A DNA stretch of 36,452 bases from the NCBI GenBank assembly GCA_013375485.1, contig JABXKB010000008.1, positions 1 to 36,452 of the forward strand. Reading direction: 5' to 3'. Position 1 is the stretch's first letter, and every line of letters begins with the position of its first letter. The position numbers and the translations under genes are program-made. The notes below the pieces were generated by a model. That model was not told where the DNA came from. It was given only the letters and a program-made list of their open reading frames with translations, and did no database searches. This DNA comes from Promethearchaeota archaeon. GTDB lineage: Archaea; Asgardarchaeota; Lokiarchaeia; Sigyniarchaeales; SOKP01. Shown here piece by piece: positions 7,264-15,301 of the stretch.

Positions 7264-8151
7264 AATTCAATCTATTTCTAGTTAAATAAGAACTAAATAT
7301 ATTTGTGAGGATTGTTACAAGGGAAAGTTTGTTTCAATCTATTTCTAGTTAAACAAGAACTTTGGCGAAATTAGGACTATCGTCTAGCATGTAAAGTTTC
7401 AATCTATTTCTAGTTAAATAAGAACGAGCCAAATAAGAAGCAAAATTCAAAAACCTCAATTGTTTCAATCTATTTCTAGTTAAAAAAGAACCTAAATGAC
7501 GACATTAAAAATAAACTACAAAATAAGTTTCAATCTATTTCTAGTTAAAAAAGAACAAGTCTACAGCTTCGGTTTAAGACGGAGATTAATGTTTCAATCT
7601 ATTTCTAGTTAAAAAAGAACGAAATCCGGCCTGTTTGGTTATCACACCTGAAGGAAAGTTTCAATCTATTTCTAGTTAAACAAGAACATTTTTGTCAGTA
7701 ATACAAGTGAACTAACATTACATGTTTCAATCTATTTCTAGTTAAAAAAGAACGTACTTAGTGCAGGGAAGTCAACTCGCACAGGGACAGTTTCAATCTA
7801 TTTCTAGTTAAAAAAGAACTAGATATATGGTTCTCGTTAGACATTATCTTAATGACTGTTTCAATCTATTTCTAGTTAAATAAGAACGAGCCAAATAAGA
7901 AGCAAAATTCAAAAACCTCAATTGTTTCAATCTATTTCTAGTTAAAAAAGAACACAAATTAAATAAAGGTCTAAAAAGCTTCATGAAATGTTTCAATCTA
8001 TTTCTAGTTAAAAAAGAACGGCAGTTGTAAATCATTTGGAAAATTCAATAAAAAAGTTTCAATCTATTTCTAGTTAAAAAAGAACCCCAGAATGGTACTA
8101 TTTTATAGGAGACGCGAAGAGGTTTCAATCTATTTCTAGTTAAAAAAGAAC
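7264..8151 (-). CRISPR. CRISPR array, 14 repeats and 13 spacers
   Basis: Fourteen 30-bp repeats start at 7264, 7331, 7396, 7462, 7527, 7591, 7658, 7724, 7790, 7858, 7924, 7990, 8056 and 8122. On the + strand each begins GTTTCAATCTATTTCTAG and ends AAGAAC. The only internal variation is TTAAATAAG, TTAAACAAG or TTAAAAAAG. Spacers are 34-38 nt. The reverse complement ends in ATTGAAAC, the usual 5' handle of type I/III crRNAs, so transcription should run leftward. This agrees with the degenerate repeat at the left end (7264 starts AATTC), the uniform repeats at the right, and the promoter at 8316-8323. Spacers 3 and 10 are identical. No cas genes lie in the window, so the interference type cannot be fixed from context. 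Confidence 0.97.
7396..7491. repeat. repeat-spacer-repeat unit duplicated within the CRISPR array
   Basis: Repeat 3, spacer 3 and repeat 4 (7396-7491) are identical base for base to repeat 10, spacer 10 and repeat 11 (7858-7953), including the TTAAATAAG variant in the first repeat. Because the repeat variant is shared, this is a copied block (recombination or slippage), not two independent acquisitions of the same protospacer. Confidence 0.9.
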
Positions 8152-8331
8152 AGGTAGTGTTTTCCTCACAGAATGGGACTACAGCGCTTTTTACTGATCA
8201 CCTACCATAAGTACGGGTCAATTGCAGTTACTCTATAAATGTGATTCCTTTCTATTTAAAAATTTCCTCATATATATTTTGAAAAGTATAGTTTTTAATA
8301 GTTTGTGTTTGAGAGTTTATAAAGAAAAAAT
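8152..8331 (-). promoter_or_regulatory. CRISPR leader with TATA box
   Basis: This AT-rich, non-coding stretch adjoins the conserved end of the array. On the minus strand a TATA-like box TTTATAAA (complement of 8316-8323), with a T-rich BRE-like run before it, predicts a start near 8290, about 140 nt ahead of the first repeat. GGTAG (8153-8157) can pair with CTACC (8202-8206), so the repeat-proximal leader may fold. The outer part is the second copy of the 67-bp element. Confidence 0.7.
8265..8331 (-). repeat. 67-bp leader/promoter element, copy 2
   Basis: It is 59/67 identical, without gaps, to 2541-2607. The shared part covers the T-rich BRE-like run, a TATA-like box (TTTATAAA here, TTTAAATA in copy 1) and the stretch CTTTTCAAAATAT further down. 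Flanking sequence on both sides is not shared, so the element is a discrete conserved unit. Confidence 0.75.
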
Positions 8332-8730
8332 ATTGAAAAGAAAGTGCTTGCTCAAAGATTTAACGAGGAGATTTGCTGAAAATTTACTAAAAAACTAAAG
8401 ATACTTAACTTTTTAATAATAAATTTCCTATATCTAAACATGTTAAAAACAACTAATTTTAAAAATGCAATTTTATTCTCTTTATTACTCTCTATTTCCA
8501 TATATCTTGGAACCTTTATCCCCGTGTTAAGTTTCTTTTTCTTACATCGATTTTCCAAAGCCAATCCCAACAATAGTTATTTGGTCTCAAAAAGTCTTAG
8601 CGCAATGAATGATTTTGCTATTCCCTCTTTCGAATTCTAATAATATTATTTTTAAATAATGACAAAAATTTTAAAATAAATAAAAAAAGGAAAAAATTTA
8701 GGTTATTAATTTTCAAGAGTCAATTTATGA
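8332..8730. other. region without a confident gene
   Basis: Two overlapping opposite ORFs are open here: 66 codons on + from 8440 and 73 codons on - from 8573. Neither has a good ribosome-binding site, a recognised domain or convincing composition. The + product is hydrophobic at its N-terminus (ILFSLLLSISIYLG), but such stretches arise easily in AT-rich antisense DNA. On the minus strand the stretch upstream of 8573 also reads as plausible protein (GIAKSFIALRLFET) before a stop. A decayed gene is therefore possible. Confidence 0.35.
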
Positions 8731-9057
8731 TTAATCTTCCAATTGCTTTTTTAATTTCATTATTAAAGGTAGCATTTTTGTTACATCCATAGCTGGAGTA
8801 GTTTTCATAAACTTAATATAACCTGGTTTAGCGAGCCTCCACATATTTGAACCTTTTGCTAACTGTTCCTCATTTTCGGCTTCTTCAATAGAGATACCCC
8901 AATAATCCGATGCACTAATATAAAAACCTATTTGATTAACTCCTTCAACTGGATACATTTTTTTACTTATAAGTTTTTGTGCAATTTCCGCCAGTTCGGA
9001 GGGATCAAAATCTGGATTTAATTCCCAATAAGATATAAAAAGCATATTATTTACCAC
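8731..9057 (-). CDS. DUF3303-like small protein
   Basis: A 108-residue protein. After a short N-terminus it begins MLFISYWELNPDFDPSEL, followed by YPVEGVNQIGFYISASDYWG. This resembles the DUF3303 family: a strand, a helix with a conserved Pro region, a strand reporting on 'score', then an acidic segment, in a ferredoxin-like (dimeric alpha-beta barrel) layout. The function of the family is unknown. The methionine five residues in (MLFI) is an alternative start. The GAGGTGG complement just upstream of the annotated start acts as a ribosome-binding site. Confidence 0.65.
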   Translation of the reverse strand: MVNNMLFISYWELNPDFDPSELAEIAQKLISKKMYPVEGVNQIGFYISASDYWGISIEEAENEEQLAKGSNMWRLAKPGYIKFMKTTPAMDVTKMLPLIMKLKKQLED

Positions 9058-9324
9058 CTCAATATAATTAATTTTAGATTCGCGTTTGTATAGATTTTCA
9101 ACCTATACAATATTATTCAATTATTCAGACTTTATATTTAATATTTTCTAACTCTAAATAATTTATTGAGGAAAATTATAAATAAAAAAGGTACTATTCA
9201 ATATACATAGAAATCACAGTGATAGGTAAAGATTCTAATTTCTGAGTATCTTTCTTTAGCAATATCAATTGAATATATTGTCATAACGCATAGGGAATCG
9301 AAGGAGATTATTTACTATAAGACA

Positions 9325-9927
9325 GTGGGAGATTTTGATCCGAATATACTTGATGTTTTCCGAAATTCCGTCTATTATGAGATCTTAGATTTACCTTTAG
9401 AAGACGGTGAAATTGAACAAGCTACTCTCGAAGGGAAGTATTTAATAACACGGGCGGGAAAATTATTCTGGATTACTTTAATATTTAAACATAAACCTAT
9501 AATTTATGCGAGAGAAGTATTGAAATTTTTTTGCAAATTATTTGAAAATTTATACGAAAGAGAAATTCAGGAGTTATATACACAATTCAAAGGGGACATC
9601 TCTGTCTTTCGAAGAGATCCATATTCAAAGCAGAGTTTAGACACTATAATCGAGGATCTTTTCCACTTATACCTAATATATCCTTTCAAAATAGGAACAC
9701 CAAGAGGAAAAAAAATATCTCCTAAATCAAAAAAAATATATCAGTTTGCTAAGGTCCTTGCTCATAAAACAAAAGGAAAGATTTTACTAGATAAATTATT
9801 TGCTGAGGTAAGTAAATCTTTCAAATTAAGTAATGAAGAAATTGCTAACTTAATGTATGAATTAGTTGAAAACGAGGTTTTTATACCTCTTCAACGAGAA
9901 AAAAAAAAAATTCCAATTCATCTATAG
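9325..9927 (+). CDS. longin-like domain protein with C-terminal helical domain
   Basis: A 200-residue protein. Residues about 25-125 form a longin-like pattern: two or three strands (KYLITRAGKLFWITLIF), a long helix (AREVLKFFCKLFENLYEREI), the segment QFKGDISVFRRD, and another helix (LDTIIEDLFHLYLIYPFKI). Longin and Roadblock folds partner small GTPases in eukaryotes and are abundant in Asgard archaea. Residues about 130-195 look like a winged-helix-sized helical domain (LSNEEIANLMYELVEN). AAGGAG at 9301-9306 precedes the GTG by 18 nt, rather far, so translation may start at the ATT at 9310. Monocistronic. The domain call rests on pattern resemblance only. Confidence 0.6.
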   Translation: MGDFDPNILDVFRNSVYYEILDLPLEDGEIEQATLEGKYLITRAGKLFWITLIFKHKPIIYAREVLKFFCKLFENLYEREIQELYTQFKGDISVFRRDPYSKQSLDTIIEDLFHLYLIYPFKIGTPRGKKISPKSKKIYQFAKVLAHKTKGKILLDKLFAEVSKSFKLSNEEIANLMYELVENEVFIPLQREKKKIPIHL

Positions 9928-10065
9928 AAAATATGAATCTAAGAATTATATTATTAAAACTGTATAACCCCTATTTTTATCATTTATAGAAAAAGGATTT
10001 AAACTAAGTATACAATATTTTTACTAATCAAATTCAATTAAACTATAAAAAAAGGAGAAAGAGGT

Positions 10066-11358
10066 TTGAAATTAACAGATATTATTGGATTAGAAGAAAA
10101 GCATGCTAAACTTTTAGAAAGAGAAGGAATATCAAGTACAGAAGATTTAATTCCACTAACAAAAAGTCAAATTGGAAAACTTGCGAGAAAAATAGGTATT
10201 TCCGTAAAAACTCTTGATACTTGGCAAGAACACGCAGAATTGATGCAGATTCAAGGCGTGGGTCCTGAAATGGCTAATGCATTAAATCTTATTGGTATAG
10301 ACTCTGTGAAGGAATTTGCCTATAGAAATTCAAAGAGCACATTAGAAAAGTTAAAACAATTAAAAAAAGATAATCCTAAAGATCTTGCAAAAGTTCCTTC
10401 TCAAAAAGATGTCGAAAGTTGGATTAAAGCTGCTAAAGATATTTCAGGAGCCCCAGAGAAGAAACCCGCGAAGAAGCCAGCCAAGAAACCTGTGAAAAAA
10501 GATGATGCTACACCATCACCTATACCTAAAATTGATTATGTACCTATTGAAGAATTTAAAGGAGAGTATGGAGAGTATGGCCCAGATTATTGGAATAATA
10601 AATGGGAAACTGCTCCGATAATCTACACAGGGAGGGCATTGAGGGCAGAAGTTTATAAGAAACAAATAGATGTAGATGTTAAAGCGTTCATTAAAAAAAA
10701 TGATGCGATATTATGGCATGTTGTAACCCAGATTGGATTAAGGAGAGAAACACCTAATGAGACTGCTTTTGCAATACAGAATTTCGTATGTAATTTCTTG
10801 AAGTATAAGTACGATGATTTAACTGCTGAAGTCCCTGAATTTTGGTTAATGCCTTGGGAGTCTGTACAAGCAGAGATTGGCGATTGCGAGGATGGTGCTA
10901 TCCTAATTGCAGCCTTATTGATTAATGCTGGCATTCCTAATTGGCGAGTAAAAGTGGCGGCAGCAGAAGTAGTGACTGACCCTATTTTTGCTCCATCAGA
11001 TACTGAAGTAGGAGGTCATGCTTATTGTCTTTATCTTGCTGACAAACCTGATTCCAAAAGGAAATTAGAATGGGTAATACTTGATTGGTGTTATTTGCAA
11101 GATCCAGAGGTTCCAATCGAACAAAAACCACTGGCTAGAGATGGAGGAACGGAGGGGGCTTATAGAGATGTTCTCTTTACATTCAACGACGAGTTCAGTT
11201 GGGCCCAAAGTAGCCTAGAAGTAAAGGAAGGAAGGATAAGTAAGAATCGAACTGTTAAAAAAGACGAAATTATTGCCCCCTTAGAGGATATTTTAAAGCA
11301 CCTTGCAGATGAAGAGCTTAAAAAAATATTTAGAAAGTATGGTATTGAAATTGAATAA
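10066..11358 (+). CDS. helix-hairpin-helix (DUF4332-like) / transglutaminase-like fusion protein
   Basis: A 430-residue protein. Residues 1-125 hold paired helix-hairpin-helix motifs (GLEEKHAKLLEREGI, GVGPEMANALNLIGI) of the DUF4332 type, often linked to DNA or nucleic-acid binding. A lysine/proline-rich linker (about 128-152, repeating KKPAKKPA) joins a transglutaminase-like cysteine protease domain (about 160-400). Its triad is visible: C274 in GDCEDGA, H318 in GGHAYC and D340 in LDWCY. There is no signal peptide, so unlike many bacterial transglutaminase-like enzymes it is probably intracellular. The start is TTG, preceded by AAAGGAG at good spacing. The target is unknown; peptidase, amidase or crosslinking activity are all possible. 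Confidence 0.8.
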   Translation: MKLTDIIGLEEKHAKLLEREGISSTEDLIPLTKSQIGKLARKIGISVKTLDTWQEHAELMQIQGVGPEMANALNLIGIDSVKEFAYRNSKSTLEKLKQLKKDNPKDLAKVPSQKDVESWIKAAKDISGAPEKKPAKKPAKKPVKKDDATPSPIPKIDYVPIEEFKGEYGEYGPDYWNNKWETAPIIYTGRALRAEVYKKQIDVDVKAFIKKNDAILWHVVTQIGLRRETPNETAFAIQNFVCNFLKYKYDDLTAEVPEFWLMPWESVQAEIGDCEDGAILIAALLINAGIPNWRVKVAAAEVVTDPIFAPSDTEVGGHAYCLYLADKPDSKRKLEWVILDWCYLQDPEVPIEQKPLARDGGTEGAYRDVLFTFNDEFSWAQSSLEVKEGRISKNRTVKKDEIIAPLEDILKHLADEELKKIFRKYGIEIE

Positions 11359-11403
11359 AAAAAATCGATAAATATTTTTTTTCTATTTCTTATTCATTAT
11401 ATT

Positions 11404-12021
11404 TTATTTTTCTTGGAATAAAGATGATCCACAGTTAGGACAGTATGCAACTTCTCGACCAATTTCAGATCCACACTTATTACACATTATTTTAAAATCT
11501 AAAGTTGGAGGAATATTTTGCATTACATTTTTAAACGTTTCATTAAGCGCAGCCTGTATTTCTGCGATTTTTTGGCTTTGGTCTTTAACTGGGAATGAAT
11601 GGATAAAAATAGATGATAGCTCGACTAAAAAATTTTCAATAAATTTAAGTTGATCATAATAATTTTTATTCACTTTAAATTTTAATAGCTCTTCTCCCGC
11701 TTCAGTTAAAGAATAGACTTTTCTTAAGGGACCTATTGGACTTTTTACTTGTTTTGCTTTTAAGAACCCATCTTTTTCTAATTTGCTTAATATTGGGTAT
11801 ACAGTACCAGATTGAGCTTCCCATGTACCTGCGAAACTTCTATTCAGATTTTTGATTAAATCATAACCAGAAAGCTGTTGGCTATTAAATATTGTCTCAA
11901 TAATAGTAAATTCAAGTGGAGTAAGCTTACTCTTTTGAAGACTTTTAATCAATTCTTCTTTAATCAAAGAACTCAGTTCTTCAATGTCATCCTCAAGGTT
12001 TAAAAATTTGCCTAACCACAT
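11404..12021 (-). CDS. PadR-family transcriptional regulator with C-terminal zinc ribbon
   Basis: A 205-residue protein. Residues about 35-115 form a PadR winged helix: FTIIETIFNSQQLSGYDLIK, then the signature GTVYPILSKLEKDGFLK and the wing KVYSLTEAGEELL. A helical segment (about 115-170) would be the dimerisation region. The end is a zinc ribbon, CNKCG…AYCPNCGSS (CxxC…CxxC), a fusion seen in some archaeal PadR proteins. Genes of this family usually sense small molecules and regulate neighbours. Here it is the second gene of an operon, 12 bp after the membrane protein at 12034-12555, which it may regulate. Confidence 0.85.
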   Translation of the reverse strand: MWLGKFLNLEDDIEELSSLIKEELIKSLQKSKLTPLEFTIIETIFNSQQLSGYDLIKNLNRSFAGTWEAQSGTVYPILSKLEKDGFLKAKQVKSPIGPLRKVYSLTEAGEELLKFKVNKNYYDQLKFIENFLVELSSIFIHSFPVKDQSQKIAEIQAALNETFKNVMQNIPPTLDFKIMCNKCGSEIGREVAYCPNCGSSLFQEK

Positions 12022-12033
12022 TTTACGCTTTGT

Positions 12034-12555
12034 TTAATTATTCTTTTTTTGCTTTTTCCTCATCTTTTCTAACTCCTTTTCAATAGCTCGCTCTTTTCTT
12101 GAACTATATTTTCCGTTTTTTTCCACTTTTCCGCTATAATAATGAATGTATATTAAAATATGTAAAATAACACCTGTACCCCAAAAAATCGAGGGAAAAA
12201 CCACCCAATAATATTCAGAAAGAGTTGTAAAATTGATTATAAATAAAAAAAGCATAACTGAAACAAAGGATACTATATGAAAAATTACTCCACGTTTAGC
12301 CATTGGATAAACACCTCTTGCATATAAAAGGTATCCAATAGCATGCATATTAATTCCTATTAACCATGAAAAAAATGGATAAATTATCCAATAGAGTCCT
12401 GGTGTTGAGAAGATATTCACTAAATAAAGTAAAATGTTAACAGTGATAAAAATAACTATATGGAGTTTAACAGAGACTCTATAACTTATTTTCTGTGAAG
12501 CTATTCTTCTTAAACTTTCTTCGGAAAATCCTGAATTTATACTCATAATTTTCAC
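12034..12555 (-). CDS. membrane protein with two 2TM domains
   Basis: The 173 residues contain four hydrophobic helices arranged as two homologous 2TM-domain units. Each has a helix after a basic histidine-containing segment (KLHIVIFITVNILLYLVN; FHIVSFVSVMLFLFIIN), a short loop with YW, and a second helix containing P and GTG/GIN. The C-terminal tail (about 140-173) is very basic and probably cytosolic. 2TM domains are often found beside or fused to sensory histidine kinases or regulators; here the partner is PadR. On the minus strand a TATA-like sequence near 12599-12610 precedes the gene. The function is unknown. Confidence 0.75.
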   Translation of the reverse strand: MKIMSINSGFSEESLRRIASQKISYRVSVKLHIVIFITVNILLYLVNIFSTPGLYWIIYPFFSWLIGINMHAIGYLLYARGVYPMAKRGVIFHIVSFVSVMLFLFIINFTTLSEYYWVVFPSIFWGTGVILHILIYIHYYSGKVEKNGKYSSRKERAIEKELEKMRKKQKKNN

Positions 12556-12790
12556 ATCATATCAATAAAATTTTTAGAAAGATGAATTTACTTTGATTTT
12601 ATATAATATATAATTATATAAATTTTTGTTGATTCTACCTAGTGATAAAATTAGTAAAGCCTTTTAGACCTTTTTAAAATTAAATACTTAACAAGTGCTT
12701 ACTAAGGACTTTGAAATCTAGTAGAATTTTAAGAATAATACTAATTATATTCGGAATAATAAAATCAATCAATACGATTACGAGTAGCAA

Positions 12791-12800
12791 AAACTATAAA
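12791..12800 (+). promoter_or_regulatory. TATA box of the PAP2 phosphatase gene
   Basis: CTATAAATAT preceded by an A-rich stretch lies about 60 nt before the ATG at 12857. This would place the transcript start near 12822 and give a 5' leader of about 35 nt. Confidence 0.4.
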
Positions 12801-12856
12801 TATCAATTTTTGTAATTTATCTAAATCCAGCTCCAAATTAGATCTATAAATTAAAT

Positions 12857-13516
12857 ATGTCGAGCTTATCGGAATATCTCGAAAAATTAGAAGCTTGGGA
12901 TCAAAAAGCTTTTTTAAGTATTTATAAAAGTGATTTCAGTAAGAGAACTAAAAAATTTGCCATCGTGTATGGTTTTTTTGGCTCCTTGTATTTTTGGGGG
13001 CTTGTTTGGTTAATTTGGTTTGTATATGGATATATTACCAAAGATTATTATCTCTTGGTGCTGTTTACAGGTGGTTTTGAACAAAGTGTCATCATTCATA
13101 GTCTCATACGCTATAAAATAATAAGAAGAAATCGCCCGTTTATTACACTTCAAAAAGATGGGGTTAGAAGGCATGATGATTTTATTAGAATTCCATACAT
13201 AATGAAAGAGTCAGAAAAGCAATCATTTCCTTCTGGTCATGTGACATTTTTACTGTTCTTTGGATTTGTTTTTGCTTTTTATTTTTCTCATTATTTTTGG
13301 ATTATTTTATCCATTTTTATCATATTGGATGTTTTAATGGCTATTACAAGGTTGATACTTGGAGTACATTTCCCTATTGATGTAATTTTCGGATTTGTTT
13401 TCGGTATTGTGTACGCTTTTCTATATTTAGGGTTTACTTACATTTATTGGATTAAATTTTACTATTGGTTAGGTGAAATTTTTTCACCAATAATTCATTT
13501 CTGGTTATTGGATTAA
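12857..13516 (+). CDS. PAP2-family membrane phosphatase
   Basis: A 219-residue polytopic membrane protein with the three phosphatase motifs of the PAP2/phosphatidic-acid phosphatase superfamily. These are a KxxxxxRP-like motif (KIIRRNRPF), FPSGH, and TRLILGVHFPID (the R-x5-H-x3-D motif). Five or six membrane helices are apparent. Family members dephosphorylate lipid phosphates such as polyprenyl diphosphate carriers or phosphatidic-acid analogues on the outer face of the membrane; in an archaeon, recycling of dolichyl diphosphate is plausible. ATG start and its own promoter. Confidence 0.85.
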   Translation: MSSLSEYLEKLEAWDQKAFLSIYKSDFSKRTKKFAIVYGFFGSLYFWGLVWLIWFVYGYITKDYYLLVLFTGGFEQSVIIHSLIRYKIIRRNRPFITLQKDGVRRHDDFIRIPYIMKESEKQSFPSGHVTFLLFFGFVFAFYFSHYFWIILSIFIILDVLMAITRLILGVHFPIDVIFGFVFGIVYAFLYLGFTYIYWIKFYYWLGEIFSPIIHFWLLD

Positions 13517-13605
13517 ATGTATATAATAATAGTGTTGGAGATTTCTTTAGATTTCTTAGGTTCTTCCTTATGGATTGGTATTATTCCCATTGGTTCTTTT
13601 GGTAA

Positions 13606-13722
13606 TTAATCTAAGTCGGGTTCAAATTCCCAATGGTCATGTTCATCAAAAATGGGTTCATCCCAAATTCTACGAAATTGACCATCTTCATATATAAAAT
13701 CTTGGCGAAACTTTTTCCCCAA
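13606..13722 (-). CDS. small acidic ORF or 3' gene remnant (38 aa)
   Basis: From a TTG at 13722 the frame reads LGKKFRQDFIYEDG… and ends …WEFEPDLD before TAA. The frame stays open upstream for a further 12 codons (…FLFLPISEL) with no better start. The rich, non-repetitive composition (W, H, D, E, F) is unusual for chance in AT-rich DNA. It is either a tiny acidic protein or the tail of a lost gene. No family recognised. It fills the 267-bp gap between the PAP2 and MFS genes. Confidence 0.4.
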   Translation of the reverse strand: MGKKFRQDFIYEDGQFRRIWDEPIFDEHDHWEFEPDLD

Positions 13723-13783
13723 TAATTCACTTATAGGTAAAAATAAAAAACTATTTTATTCTTAAAATTTTTATCCTTCTACC

Positions 13784-15241
13784 ATGGATAATTTGGACAA
13801 TATGGATGATTCTGAAGTAAAAACTGGTTTTTTAGTGCTAATAAAAAGACTTTGGCCTCACTTTCTAATATATAATTCATATGCATTTACAGTTTCAACA
13901 TTATTTATCAACATTGTTATAATAGCAGGTATTATGTGGCCTCTTGATATGCCTAACTCATTTGCAGTTCATGCTAGTGAATTAGGATTACTAACAGGTA
14001 CTTCAATTTATATTATAGCATTTTCAGGAATTCTTTTTGGTTATTTAGCAGATAAATTTTCTCGTATAAAATTAATGGCATGTGTAGAATTGATCTATGG
14101 TATCGGTCTTTTTTTTAATGGATTAGTGCCAGAAGGGCAAGGTCAAACAACCTATATACTTTTCTTAGTGTTTAGTTTAATTAGGGGTTTTTCTATAGGA
14201 GGTATCTGGCCACTTATTACTTCTCATGTTAATGATTCTACTGAAGATAAAGAACGCTCTCAATTTTTTGGTGCGATTCAAGGATTATTTCAATTATTTC
14301 AAATTATAGGAATGGTTATTTCAGCAATAGTATTTCAAAATAACTATTGGCAAGAATACTTCTTTATTGTTGGAGTTATAGCAGGGTTTTTTGGGATTAT
14401 TATATTGATAAGAGGATATGAACCTAAAAGAGGTGCAGCTAGAAAGGAACTTAAAGGGGTGTTAGCTAGTGAAGAAATAGTTTATGATTATAAACTAACT
14501 AAAGAAACAATAAGATCCACAATTCTAGCTCCTACTAATTTGATTGCTTTTTTCGAGGGTATCTTTACTACTATTTTACTAGCTGTTCCCGACTTTTTAC
14601 TCGTCGCATACTTAACATCTCCTCCTTATAATATGTCTCCGCTTGCAGCTGCCCTTTTTATGATAATTTTCGGTTTACCAGGAGGTTTAATTGGCTCATT
14701 AGCTTTTGCTAAAGTTTCTGATCGCCTAGGTAAGAAAAATATTAAATACAGAATATATATTATCGTTTTCTCAATTGTAATACTCTTTAGTGGTTTCATA
14801 TTTTTCTTTACTTTGCCAATTCCTAATATGACTGCTGAACAAGGAAATAATTTAATATTTTTGTTCTCACTTCCAATTTTTTGGATAATGGGATTGATAG
14901 GATTTATAGTACGTTCTGTTCTTGGACTTTGGAATATAAATCAGCCACCAATTTTGCAAGAAATAAATTTACCGGAAGCTCAAGGAAAGATTAGCTCAGC
15001 AAATCAATTTTTGGAAGCTATTGGAAGTGGTACAGGACCAATAATTGCTGGTATTGTATTAGTAGTATTTAATCAAAATTTCCAAATAACAGTACTTATA
15101 ACGATGGTTTTAGGTATAATAGGTGGCTTCTTGTGGCTACTTGCCACTATATGGGTAAATAAAGATGTAGAAAGAATTTCTAATATTTTAGAGCTACGGA
15201 AAGAAGAACTGAACAATAAAAATAACCTTCGATCAATCTAA
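13784..15241 (+). CDS. major facilitator superfamily transporter
   Basis: A 485-residue protein with about 12 membrane helices. The loop between helices 2 and 3 carries GYLADKFSRIKLM, the MFS motif A, and a related GSLAFAKVSDRLGKKN lies between helices 8 and 9. The N-terminal half resembles sugar-phosphate/organic-anion or multidrug MFS proteins; the substrate cannot be read from sequence. A second, paralogous MFS gene follows after 60 bp in the same direction, so the two may be cotranscribed. Confidence 0.88.
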   Translation: MDNLDNMDDSEVKTGFLVLIKRLWPHFLIYNSYAFTVSTLFINIVIIAGIMWPLDMPNSFAVHASELGLLTGTSIYIIAFSGILFGYLADKFSRIKLMACVELIYGIGLFFNGLVPEGQGQTTYILFLVFSLIRGFSIGGIWPLITSHVNDSTEDKERSQFFGAIQGLFQLFQIIGMVISAIVFQNNYWQEYFFIVGVIAGFFGIIILIRGYEPKRGAARKELKGVLASEEIVYDYKLTKETIRSTILAPTNLIAFFEGIFTTILLAVPDFLLVAYLTSPPYNMSPLAAALFMIIFGLPGGLIGSLAFAKVSDRLGKKNIKYRIYIIVFSIVILFSGFIFFFTLPIPNMTAEQGNNLIFLFSLPIFWIMGLIGFIVRSVLGLWNINQPPILQEINLPEAQGKISSANQFLEAIGSGTGPIIAGIVLVVFNQNFQITVLITMVLGIIGGFLWLLATIWVNKDVERISNILELRKEELNNKNNLRSI

Positions 15242-15301
15242 CACAAGAAAAGATCATAACCAAAAATTTTTTTTCTATAACTTTTTTATCTAATTAATAC
15301 T

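Noticed and set aside
7844-8035. 63-codon minus-strand ORF within the CRISPR array
   Set aside because: Its sequence is the translated repeat unit; it is an artefact of the repeats, not a gene.
8440-8640. + strand ORF with a hydrophobic N-terminus, possibly a small membrane protein
   Set aside because: No ribosome-binding site, overlaps an equally open minus-strand frame, and no recognised similarity; left as a region without a gene.
10653-10934. 93-codon minus-strand ORF in the transglutaminase-like gene
   Set aside because: Antisense to a region that encodes the catalytic Cys motif on the + strand.
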